Virus record (IMG/VR): IMGVR_UViG_3300006929_000145
Span: 1 to 22,061 of that record
Length of the DNA: 22,061 nt
Reading direction: 5' to 3' (one strand)
DNA from: a virus
A model generated the notes under the pieces. That model did not search any database, was not told where the DNA came from, and worked only from the letters and a program-made list of their open reading frames with translations. Position numbers and translations under genes: made by a program. Positions 17,601 through 21,438 of this stretch are shown one piece after another. Position 1 is the stretch's first letter. Each line of letters opens with the position of its first letter.

Positions 17601-18394
17601 TGACTGTTCCTGAAAAAATGATACGTAGAGATGCATTTATGTCTCATTACATTCAAGCTTGGGAAAGATATGGTGGTGCTATTAAAGACCCTAAACATCC
17701 ATTCTTAATTGAACAAGCTAAAAAAGGTGTGCAAGCTACACAATTCTTATATTCTGCTCCATTTAGACCTGCTTTTGCACGTACTGCACTTGGTAAAGTT
17801 ATGACACGTTTCCAATTATGGAGTTGGAACTCTGTAAGATTTAGAAATGATGTTTATAGGCAAGCTAAAATCTATGGTTTGACTCCTGGAACAGAAGCTT
17901 TTGATAGATACTCTAGAATGATGCAAACAGATATTTTTACTTTTGCATTAGCTAATATGTTTGCTTATTCATTATTTGAAACTGCATTACCTGCGCCTTA
18001 TAATTGGATGCAAGATACAGCTGACTGGGTATTTGGTAATGAAAAAGAAAGGGATAGGGCATTTTTTGGGCAATGGCCGAAACAACTTGCTCCGTTGCAG
18101 ATGGTAACTCCTCCCATCCTTCGGCTATTGCCTTCATCTATGCGAGCAATGGTAGATGATGATTGGTCTAAAGTAGGAAAGTATTATGTTTGGACTATGT
18201 TCCCATTTGGAAGAATGGCACGTGATATAGTTGGTCCTGGAAACTTAATTGAGAATCCAATTAGAATTATGGAGAAAACAACTGGATTCCCATTATTACA
18301 ATTACAGAAAAAAGGCTCTTCTTTAACAGCAGAACTTGAAGAAGGAGAAAGAGAATTGTCTCCGACTCCTGGAGGTTCTTTATTTCCCTTTTAA
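8648..18394 (+). CDS. Giant multidomain virion protein with putative DxDGD RNA polymerase
   Basis: The 3248-residue protein has AAAGGAGGAGT just before ATG 8648, the strongest ribosome-binding site of the block. Residues 70-300 hold Gly/Ala-rich apolar segments (GHLAGFAPGIMATP, FHLGAASAISSWQGG). Residues 405-540 look like a SLOG/putative-molybdenum-carrier fold (SGGAEGADRAW 408-418, RTWHNIQAV, GGTGWGVDMAI from 517). Residues 1140-1720 resemble a double-psi-beta-barrel RNA polymerase: IDGSI (D1148), K1191, K1220, R1538-V-P, GADLDGDEA (D1577, D1579, D1581), then YSP (1669-1671) and GSSAVT (1689-1694). The second half is helical and charged, with SFDYYFPHMHF near 2612. Residues from about 3030 form a Trp/Arg-rich, partly hydrophobic end similar in style to LPD38-type domains of polyvalent proteins. 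It probably travels in the virion and enters with the DNA. The polymerase call is by motif only. Confidence 0.8.
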   Translation: MSLFTPFSVGQPSQEEQSRGASQQEFQPTWDVKTTRERINHYNSNQDFYTESDKESIRQHAAYHNVPFYEGEFDLIDAFKQAGAGFFEGFTTLNLMEPADNEYEQIFRNLGHLAGFAPGIMATPLNLGAKVVKGVGLSRLAKTAAALNDKSIPMAGAKFLTKKAKEIVRPALGMATTGKAGAASDALGFLTGNKARHIMEGAFHLGAASAISSWQGGVDQMMHGFIHGAGAGGVFRAIGNVALTGSETSQKVMRGLAGSLFMGLPSTMRGATTPEQVYEYTMGAFFGKSERPWTQAKAGKFLKSMQERAQKDPELRATMDPEMHPEFAELPPEVKPIVKEMAIKSFGTPEERLLRAAFVGGQINPAKLGEIPAQVEGYEVEQVIGPTGEVTLRPKKSFLDKFITRMASGGAEGADRAWAAAADKLNIPIFNFTFSEHQAQAMLNKGFTRKLTKSQLEDANAEVTKSSISLDRPIENMSEYVLNLQRRTWHNIQAVSSVYAVGPLLRKGSLKMKAVDGGTGWGVDMAIRNNKDVYVFDNSSKARHQGAITNRWYKYNRGLETFQEIKGEPPQPPKNWAGIGAREISKSGENAINSFLNKHFEGKSVTPSKEELELIKSAKAKGELATESIIDNTKKRIKETEEAIELGETELGDMAFGEEIAGRKTKTDERIKLETDLSDLYIELETLDKELETYIAREEPSVVNIESGKVLRVKAILGESNTNDTGAATSMAATPTSVEFVKKHLTSMYDTALSPREKQNEIASQLVFKLSELSDLSRTDKVNRSNELADWVKSYAKANNIDITLNNEASGTLRQWMARQIFDSQVEYLGIKDGKVQFLTQRGQDGEKKVPYTSSGISKRNYEPVKLINDKYIEAGGKEDSPITILDHITIKGEKGRNVDMELMRYQEKLERDYRFAGKKPSLARKLAENDFNKFKANIFKQMNEKGYYLFSGRGDSDRMYFARYNPKTDEAFKAGLYKEITSLGLMYPEARRMTKRYVDTYKNTVDAKTLQVMHDKAYMSNLLYDMQMNGFDISTPKAIRASAKKMFSGKGDFISSSKAFNKRSQIWLNNGYAGDPEFIKNYKTEKGKKVKLTADGKARYILVEDLPEKIRNQMGQHPKLGKKHPDYIEGFSSDITRKSTELGEHIDGSIITEDRTLSGLNADAGMAEHLVQNKSFIVSPDGQKGALLGKYMMHSAGKTMSKFMRDKGVNFIIHGTAAKQIGLRTKGDYNVSKKGLDLLGSEIYDLDLSHIKYNYSVKSDAHMTKWTRAVKQMLGALLDNTKVPFKKDTIKDMLNTLMDNRFEGDAVANKEYQNYLELDYNSQKQKINSIIKNIEKLGIESIIDGIRRPGNELFAERVYDYMLTKNKEVMESDYREGEISEVEYQNAMFEINSENSAYKKKLTAAKQWKKLNPSESKNAVNAMFFDKDVRNYRMQVIKNFIVREATRPRMANSAIARMRPYDKAMQMDLDNANPRLKELDTNDKIFFLDNGYETMKIDTGIEGYGKKGIVTLKELWDGRKGTYKDIAPEIFETLSLRVPMDSVSGAHGLTFRGFTGRAGYGTLLHSRVMRALGGADLDGDEAHIYFGGEKKGFKKAWREGFMANKEEFYYEKDGKKYVGDNKKSEIPENVRKALGIPSNVKTYQHLLTQELDFNQAERKLLNSRGAMYSPHERNRISESASRGRAQMGSSAVTPKQMMAQLHSMLGGGEGNKTLNDKFTISKRGDWNDAKGQYDYTDYQLIITPRTEAKWRKVATEIGRAQVAFSSDPMDELGLKSAEAWFKLLHKSHFNVQIIDKKTGKKASASKLNYNDLTAWDLKKGLYGTINDLNKAYWGRNYKEGRRYTMAEMRSMSEGIYGLANEQRNNFLVKVGEKLNPLDWSDNAIGRMDKQAVIEMYKDINKVMANPKYNFLKHLLGRSTFAVPESKELLQSIYAIDKTQKIWNSNTKKFEEVTFNLWDAKQRREIAQDPFRFKEAIGKIKVRKDLMDATKQGTKEARDKARERILAEIAYKAEDYFINDINDMATFKIITDLAEGMSKEQRKIIPVLHKFVEKMKSRSYLLAKERNALGSFDWNSMSPEAIKEAKKWMKDNKLKHLIPNEWKTIKEKASSTLDRAKIDLEIRKFRKDNNLDTQQAEMLDNLLLGTYKRGNLTDINELSKKLTKNDTLVRDMLSHLRSMAAETQMSKLGWNSEALSSGEAPIKMVGAITKFFNEGWKTPEKAQIEAAQKTAEEIKVKMKEEQGLDYFEEAAENIEFTTGYEGLKKGVELNDLPKESRSEMAKLIANIKGENNKFKQNINEVIRSLLGKDLNAMNKQDYQVLNNWFKDVKAGTIWQRIWGKKSPTELAKRHHGLFPRTINKELMRDDIELMEENGLYITKTGEVLKGKLMRPTQHIEMVQSWIARTMDSATNVAEDYIQGIKEQLLFVNSIKDGEVLRQIAVREREFKYWENLEFTTRKDRINSAEYRERYNEIIKNHGDKLDKEYTVELDGKRSKYTGRELVERVNTEYTKYFEKMHKFIRGEEGWLDKNKMILGYYGKTDRKSPRIDHDKFTRYLLEAWRKGENVTTKIGVDGLRQVARSLMIDMAKGTPEYAKALKSQPIEPTGKWGGSFDYYFPHMHFNKKLAGEGMKKLMKKIYETPLSEFDADPKVAEAKRDAEIKKVIFKNHTLTGDWTFAEAEEFSNHDRIMSEIAESRAQKKEKVKWPVDLTKAGSMNSRQSHIPGWSVDPTVPEAYTRAIVNTYHRQMAQIFSRNIMQQMYRKMLPKWGEKQSQAWQKFMQLYVQDAIGNPTVIPESYINDPTMKLKGTPYAWWADSNVEKRINKIREGLGLGDKSLPKELRGVDMQQLRHWSNLEAQFEMAALLAHPKSMVTNVFGGTMHTIESSGFKNWRNSRNIGWLKQNINAKWNSMEDVTQFVIESGVFPEYMLYEAGLNKEIRQGRNREFIEDVAKKIAKTPEMSNTTLKEIAKQYGVKDKIVQFAAKFMTVPEKMIRRDAFMSHYIQAWERYGGAIKDPKHPFLIEQAKKGVQATQFLYSAPFRPAFARTALGKVMTRFQLWSWNSVRFRNDVYRQAKIYGLTPGTEAFDRYSRMMQTDIFTFALANMFAYSLFETALPAPYNWMQDTADWVFGNEKERDRAFFGQWPKQLAPLQMVTPPILRLLPSSMRAMVDDDWSKVGKYYVWTMFPFGRMARDIVGPGNLIENPIRIMEKTTGFPLLQLQKKGSSLTAELEEGERELSPTPGGSLFPF
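9860..10280 (+). other. SLOG / putative molybdenum carrier-like domain inside the giant protein
   Basis: Encoded residues about 405-544 show the order of motifs typical of the pMC/YpsA branch of the SLOG Rossmann-like superfamily. SGGAEGADRAW matches the family's SGGxxGADRA start. RTWHNIQAVSSVYAVGP matches the R.xNv..sD-type second motif. GGTGWGVDMAIRNNKDVYVF matches the GGT...A...GKPVYVLD end. In the superfamily the glycine-rich segments bind nucleotides or nucleotide-derived ligands. A further GIGAR at 578-582 resembles the first strand of such folds but comes after the core, so it may be a rearranged or second copy. The ligand is unknown. Confidence 0.7.
12060..13810 (+). other. Putative double-psi-beta-barrel RNA polymerase region inside the giant protein
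   Basis: Residues about 1138-1720 contain the elements expected of a one-chain polymerase of the YonO/crAss-like-phage/QDE-1 group. A first beta-like part has IDGSIITED and lysines K1191 (LLGKY) and K1220 (TAAKQIG). A beta'-like part has SLRVPMDS (R1538) and, about 35 residues later, ALGGADLDGDEAHIYFGG with three aspartates that would hold the catalytic magnesium. Then come ERKLLNSRGAMYSPHERN and GSSAVTPKQM, which parallel the SP-containing segment that follows the loop in cellular beta' subunits. An EF-hand is unlikely because Glu stands where the loop's conserved Gly would be. Asn before the loop in cellular enzymes is Gly here. Confidence 0.6.
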
Positions 18395-18410
18395 TCGCAG
18401 TCGACTGTGA
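18395..18410. terminator. Short palindrome between converging gene blocks, possible terminator
   Basis: The 16 bases TCGCAGTCGACTGTGA directly after the giant gene's TAA are self-complementary except for one G-T position. As + strand RNA this becomes a G-U wobble, giving a 6-bp stem with loop UCGA; on the other strand it would be an A-C mismatch. The site lies in the 22-bp gap where right- and left-pointing genes meet, where a terminator is expected. There is no T-run after it, so a classical intrinsic terminator is doubtful. It could instead be a protein-binding palindrome. Confidence 0.3.
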
Positions 18411-18416
18411 GTATAG

Positions 18417-18722
18417 TTAAGAATCTTCTTCTACCATACCCCAAAGCAACATTAAATATACAATTACATCAGTAATTCTTCCTCTAACGTCTTCTCTTTG
18501 CGATTTATATCCATTAACGTAAGCTTTAATGCCATCAACGTGTTTTAACAGATATATCATTAGCACCTTTTCTCTATTTATATCTAATGCATCACCAATA
18601 CGTTCAAAATTAGCAAATACATTATCCTTCTTGTGAGCGTACTCCTTCTGCCCCGACTCTCTCGTCTTGCTTATCTCCGTCAGTATTTTCTTCATCAACT
18701 GACTCATTTGCTTTCTGTTCAT
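18417..18722 (-). CDS. MazG-like / DUF6378-like small protein
   Basis: The 101-residue protein is all-helical in look. Its order of conserved-type residues (KEYAHKKDNVFANFERIGDAL, then EKVLMIYLLKHVDGI, then REDVRGRITDVIVYLMLL) resembles small phage proteins related to the MazG/nucleotide-pyrophosphatase fold, such as DUF6378-type proteins, which hydrolyse or bind nucleotides. The expected NFxRI, the Lys in the middle helix and the D-x-x-x-Y end are all present. The substrate is unknown and enzymatic activity is not proven. Start ATG 18722 is supported by a GAGGA eight bases upstream, although this places the first 101 bases inside the preceding gene in another frame. A later start at Met10 would shorten but not remove the overlap. 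It is the last gene of the left-pointing block. Confidence 0.65.
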   Translation of the reverse strand: MNRKQMSQLMKKILTEISKTRESGQKEYAHKKDNVFANFERIGDALDINREKVLMIYLLKHVDGIKAYVNGYKSQREDVRGRITDVIVYLMLLWGMVEEDS

Positions 18723-18966
18723 TATTTTTCTCCTCTATCTCTTTTTTCTTTCTCTTAACAAGCTCTTCCATTTTCTTAATAAATGAAGCACCATCTTTAG
18801 TATGTTCCATGTATCTTTCAAACAAGCTAAAGTAATCTTTTATCATTAAGTCTTGATAGTTTATTTGCTCAATCACCACTTCTTGATTTTGTTTCATGAT
18901 TTTCATTTCATTTGCTAATATCTTAACAGCATCTGCTGTTGACATTTTATTTTTCCTCTTAGCCAT
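18622..18966 (-). CDS. Charged coiled-coil protein of unknown function
   Basis: The 114-residue ORF has a basic start (MAKRKNK), helical heptad-like regions (AVKILANEMKIMKQNQEVV and the Lys/Glu stretch after SFIKKMEELVKRKKKEIEE) and a disordered acidic tail (NESVDEENTDGDKQDERVG). It could be an oligomeric scaffold or accessory factor, but no family is recognised. ATG 18966 overlaps the previous stop by 8 nt and has GAAGG upstream. A second ATG at 18945 (Met8), just after that stop, has GAGG at good spacing and may be the real start. The last 33 codons overlap the next gene. The ribosome-binding site of that gene lies within the Glu/Lys-rich codons. Confidence 0.65.
   Translation of the reverse strand: MAKRKNKMSTADAVKILANEMKIMKQNQEVVIEQINYQDLMIKDYFSLFERYMEHTKDGASFIKKMEELVKRKKKEIEEKNNEQKANESVDEENTDGDKQDERVGAEGVRSQEG
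18731..18735 (-). promoter_or_regulatory. Ribosome-binding site inside the upstream gene
   Basis: GAGGA on the - strand lies eight bases before ATG 18722. It decides that the MazG-like gene really begins within the coiled-coil gene, giving a 101-nt same-strand overlap in two frames. Confidence 0.65.
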
Positions 18967-19192
18967 CTAATGTACCTTCTTTCATTTGTTTTTTATAGAA
19001 TTTATTTCCATAATTTTCTTTATATAAACACGTTCTGCATACAGGATATAATACACGTGGTACCCAATCAGGTACATATTGATGATTTTGTATCCTGTAG
19101 CTGAACTTGTTATATACTTTTTTACTACACAGTTTACATTTATAAGATTCTTTTCTAAATCTATCTTTTAGTTGTAAACCTTCACTTGCCAC
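18959..19192 (-). CDS. Small zinc-finger protein (treble-clef-like)
   Basis: The 77-residue protein starts with GTG at 19192 and has two Cys pairs, YKCKLCSKK near the N-terminus and YPVCRTCLYK in the middle. They are separated by a segment with a His and many aromatic residues (FSYRIQNHQYVPDWVPRV). Four cysteines in this spacing suggest a treble-clef or zinc-ribbon fold, often used for nucleic-acid contact. HNH nucleases share this scaffold, but the catalytic His-Asn-His pattern is not evident. GTG has only a weak AAAGAT upstream. The start overlaps the end of the open stretch that follows the TGA of the previous gene (GTGGCAAGTGA), which points to translational coupling to that stretch. Its end overlaps the next gene by 8 nt. 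Confidence 0.65.
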   Translation of the reverse strand: MASEGLQLKDRFRKESYKCKLCSKKVYNKFSYRIQNHQYVPDWVPRVLYPVCRTCLYKENYGNKFYKKQMKEGTLDG

Positions 19193-19541
19193 GATTATCT
19201 TTAAAGTTTTTACCTACTACTTTAGACATTCTTTTCATAGCATCTTTCCATTCTCTATCTAATTGCTCTGAAACTGAGCTTTCCTTAGGCTTTCATGTAT
19301 AAGGCGTTTTTTCTACTATTGTAGGCGTTGTCTCTGTTTCAGGGTAGGTATGTATTACATCATCTGATTCTACCATATTATGCCCATTTAAGCACGCTGC
19401 TCTGAAATCGTGTTTATTAAAGGATTCATCTTCTTCTTCAAAATATTTAGATAAACTATTCACTAGCATCCCTAATTTATTATCTCCAAAAAGATTTCCA
19501 CCTATTATTTTAGCTATAGCATTATAATGTTTTACTTCCAT
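19182..19541 (-). pseudogene. Small unknown gene interrupted by an in-frame TGA
   Basis: From ATG 19541, with AAAGGGAGATATTAA as a good ribosome-binding site, 82 codons are read before TGA at 19295-19293. The same frame then stays open for 36 further codons, ending in TGA at 19184-19182 and overlapping the GTG of the next gene. The tail reads like real protein (KPKESSVSEQLDREWKDAMK and a basic end NFKDNRGK). It follows a Pro/Thr linker (ETETTPTIVEKTPYT), so a 119-residue protein with two helical parts is the likely ancestral or actual product. Either the TGA is a nonsense mutation or sequencing error, or it is read through or recoded. If it is a true stop, the product is the 82-residue protein at 19293-19541. 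No function is recognised. Confidence 0.6.
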
Positions 19542-19781
19542 TTAATATCTCCCTTTATTAAATTTAGCTTTACGTTGTTTCTTAGTTAGTTTATTCTTTT
19601 TCTTAAAGTAATCTTGAGTTTCAATTTTCTTTTTCAGCTCTTTAATTAATTCTGGGTCTCGATATTCTTTATCTTTTTTATACTCTATTGCTAAAGCGAT
19701 TTGATATTTACTTTTACCTTTACGACTTCCAGAGCTAAATCTAATTTGATTACTTCCATATATACTTGATACCAATCCCAT
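19542..19781 (-). CDS. Small very basic protein of unknown function
   Basis: The 79-residue protein is strongly basic, with a Ser/Gly/Arg-rich start (FSSGSRKGKSKYQIALAIEY) and a Lys-rich C-terminal half (ELKKKIETQDYFKKKNKLTK and a final NKGRY). The charge suggests nucleic-acid binding, or possibly a ribosome- or virion-associated small protein, but no motif proves it. Its ATG overlaps the previous stop by one base (TAATG), with AAAGGAG eight bases before. Its stop is directly followed by the ATG of the next gene (TAAATG), so the run 19951-19182 reads as one translationally linked cluster. Confidence 0.65.
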   Translation of the reverse strand: MGLVSSIYGSNQIRFSSGSRKGKSKYQIALAIEYKKDKEYRDPELIKELKKKIETQDYFKKKNKLTKKQRKAKFNKGRY

Positions 19782-19951
19782 TACATACTCCTTTTGTTTT
19801 CTAACTTCTTAATACGTTCTTCATGGTCATCAAAGCGACTTTCAGACCCCTGTACGAGGTCTGTTAAGTCATCAACAATCTTAAACTTCTTACCTATAGT
19901 ACTATCTATTACTTTTAATAACTTTTGTAAGATAATATTTTGTAAGCCCAT
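19781..19951 (-). CDS. Small helical protein of unknown function
   Basis: The start is placed at ATG 19951, giving 56 residues (MGLQNIILQKLLKVIDSTIG and so on, ending ENKRSM). This ATG overlaps the upstream stop as TAATG and has GAGGAAA at good spacing. A longer frame back to 20005 would lie wholly within the upstream gene and lacks support. The product has an amphipathic N-terminal helix and an acidic-basic C-terminal heptad region (LVQGSESRFDDHEERIKKLE) that looks like a short coiled coil. No family is recognised. Confidence 0.65.
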   Translation of the reverse strand: MGLQNIILQKLLKVIDSTIGKKFKIVDDLTDLVQGSESRFDDHEERIKKLENKRSM

Positions 19952-20187
19952 TAGTATTTCCTCGAGATAGTTGTTCTTACAACATGTTTGAATATCCACC
20001 AACATCTACCATTATCCGATGCTTTATTGGCACATTTATTAACTTTATCTTGCCAATTTAAGTTTTGATATTCTGGTAAATATGTTGTATTACCTTTGTT
20101 TGCTGAACCACCTTTATTTCTTGATACTTCTGGCATATTATGGTATCTACGTTCTTTACTGTATAGCCCTTTAATTTCTTCAATCAT
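19951..20187 (-). CDS. Small unknown protein
   Basis: The 78-residue ORF has ATG 20187 after AAAGGAAAAAACA, 12 bases downstream of the exonuclease stop. An alternative in-frame ATG (Met18, MPEVSRNKGG) lies further in without a better ribosome-binding site. The sequence has a Gly/Asn/Lys-rich loop (RNKGGSANKGNTTYLPEYQ) and two Cys in the second half (NKCANKASDNGRCWWIFKH), followed by a basic end. It may be a small DNA-associated accessory protein, but nothing specific supports this. Confidence 0.6.
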   Translation of the reverse strand: MIEEIKGLYSKERRYHNMPEVSRNKGGSANKGNTTYLPEYQNLNWQDKVNKCANKASDNGRCWWIFKHVVRTTISRKY

Positions 20188-20199
20188 TGTTTTTTTCCT

Positions 20200-20970
20200 T
20201 TATAATAAGTTTTCTAATTCATCGTGTGTTACGCCTAGCTTGAAACTATTTGGTAGTTTCATGCTCTCTTTTGGCTTTGGTTCTCCGCCTCTATAGTCGC
20301 TGTTTAACCAGTGCCATAGATTCACAGTTCCTTCTACAACTTCTGGTAAGAATTTTAATTGTTTGAATGTTGGATTTGGCTTTTTCTTCCATTTATCATT
20401 AAGATATAATCCATACATTTCATCAATCATATAATCCTTACTTGCTCCTGTATGTTCTACTATAGTATCCCATAGTATTTTATACATTGTAGCTTGCAAA
20501 TCATGCGTTTTATAGTGACCGCCTGTTTTAATATCTATTAATACATTTTTACCATCAATACGTGCTAATATATCAAATCTACCTGCAAATCTTACGCCAG
20601 GAAATGCTAACATAATTTCTTGCATTATTATTTCAGGTTCGTAATCATTATACCATTGCTCTAAGCACATTATTCTTTTAATGATTTCTGGCCCAGAATC
20701 TAATATAATTTCTTCTCCATTCAGCAAATCTTCTGATATTTCATGTACTATTGTACCTCTTTCTGCCGCTGCATCTCTTACTTTGCAAGCATTTTCCCAA
20801 CTCCCTTGATTAGCAAGCCATTTATCGAAAAATTCACCTTTTCCTGCAGCTGATAATATTGATGTTACAGATGGAACCCAATTGTTACTACCTGCTACTG
20901 AATACCATCTAGTTTTACCTTCTCTTGATACTATCTTATTGGTTTGTAACCATTTAGTTATTGGGTGCAT
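20200..20970 (-). CDS. PD-(D/E)XK exonuclease, RecB/Cas4-like
   Basis: Taken from ATG 20970 the protein has 256 residues. It shows the motif order of the RecB-type nuclease branch: H76 (GTIVHEIS), D133 (FAGRFDILA), D146-x-K148 (VLIDIKTGG) and Q159-x-x-x-Y (DLQATMYKI). In this family these residues bind metal and cut DNA processively, often from ends, and phage members serve recombination, replication or degradation of host DNA. The N-terminal region (VPSVTSILSAAGKGEFFDKW) is also typical. An upstream in-frame TTG at 20976 could start two residues earlier, but the AAAGGAG is only four bases from it, so ATG is preferred. The gene overlaps the end of the second nuclease gene by 17 nt, suggesting coordinated production. 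Confidence 0.85.
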   Translation of the reverse strand: MHPITKWLQTNKIVSREGKTRWYSVAGSNNWVPSVTSILSAAGKGEFFDKWLANQGSWENACKVRDAAAERGTIVHEISEDLLNGEEIILDSGPEIIKRIMCLEQWYNDYEPEIIMQEIMLAFPGVRFAGRFDILARIDGKNVLIDIKTGGHYKTHDLQATMYKILWDTIVEHTGASKDYMIDEMYGLYLNDKWKKKPNPTFKQLKFLPEVVEGTVNLWHWLNSDYRGGEPKPKESMKLPNSFKLGVTHDELENLL

Positions 20971-21421
20971 ATCCAAATATCTCCTTTATTGGTATTAAAG
21001 CTATTTCGCTACATTTAAAGTCACCGCCCATTACTATCTTGCCACCACCTTTGCGAACTATTTCTTTAACACGTTCTTTTAAGTATTCTACTGGTAATAT
21101 ATGTATTCCCTTAATTTGAAAATCACTTACTAGAACTGTCGCCCAATAATCTGCTTTAGTGATTGATAGCCCACTAGCTTTATCACTATTATGATTGTGC
21201 AATTCTATAGCTATATTGCCTGTATCTTTCCATTTATTACGTTCTGTTTTTACCTCAATAGTTTTATCTTGTAAAATTGAAGCTAGTACCTTTTCATATA
21301 TTTGTCCATATTGTAAATCTATATCAAAGTCACTATTATTATTAAACATTTTTTTGTTTAATGTTTTATTGAAATACTGCTGTATTTTCTTAATAGAATT
21401 ATGTCCATTTTCTACTCCCAT
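20954..21421 (-). CDS. PD-(D/E)XK endonuclease-like protein
   Basis: The 155-residue protein contains a small restriction-endonuclease-like core: an acidic motif (DIDLQYGQIYEK, with D35 and E43), the E56-x-K58 motif (TIEVKTERNKWKDTG), then IAIELHN and SITKADYWATV. Small phage nucleases with this ExK core and the later ADYW-type segment act as structure-specific or nicking endonucleases on DNA; the exact substrate is unknown. A GGDFKCSEIALIPI segment closes the fold. ATG 21421 has AAAGGAG five bases before. Its end overlaps the exonuclease gene. Its leader contains a strongly folded RNA, which might control the two nuclease genes. Confidence 0.75.
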   Translation of the reverse strand: MGVENGHNSIKKIQQYFNKTLNKKMFNNNSDFDIDLQYGQIYEKVLASILQDKTIEVKTERNKWKDTGNIAIELHNHNSDKASGLSITKADYWATVLVSDFQIKGIHILPVEYLKERVKEIVRKGGGKIVMGGDFKCSEIALIPIKEIFGYAPNN

Positions 21422-21438
21422 TATACTCCTTTCTTAAT

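Noticed and set aside
8648-18394. Giant gene as a tail tape-measure protein
   Set aside because: Long coiled-coil repeats typical of tape measures are not dominant, several enzyme-like motifs are present, and the neighbours point to a short-tailed virion.
19293-19541. Treating the 82-residue frame as a simple complete gene
   Set aside because: The following 36 open codons in the same frame and the otherwise unusual 100-bp gap make an interrupted longer gene more likely, although the short form remains possible.
19952-20005. N-terminal extension of the small helical gene to ATG 20005
   Set aside because: The extension is entirely inside the upstream gene, whereas ATG 19951 has GAGGAAA and a TAATG junction.
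20096-20296. 66-residue + strand frame across the exonuclease end and the next small gene
   Set aside because: It is hydrophobic and Ser/Phe-rich only because it reads the complement of two well-supported left-pointing genes.
21195-21437. 80-residue + strand frame opposite the endonuclease-like gene
   Set aside because: It is a Ser/Leu/Ile/Cys-rich antisense shadow of a gene with nuclease motifs and a strong ribosome-binding site.
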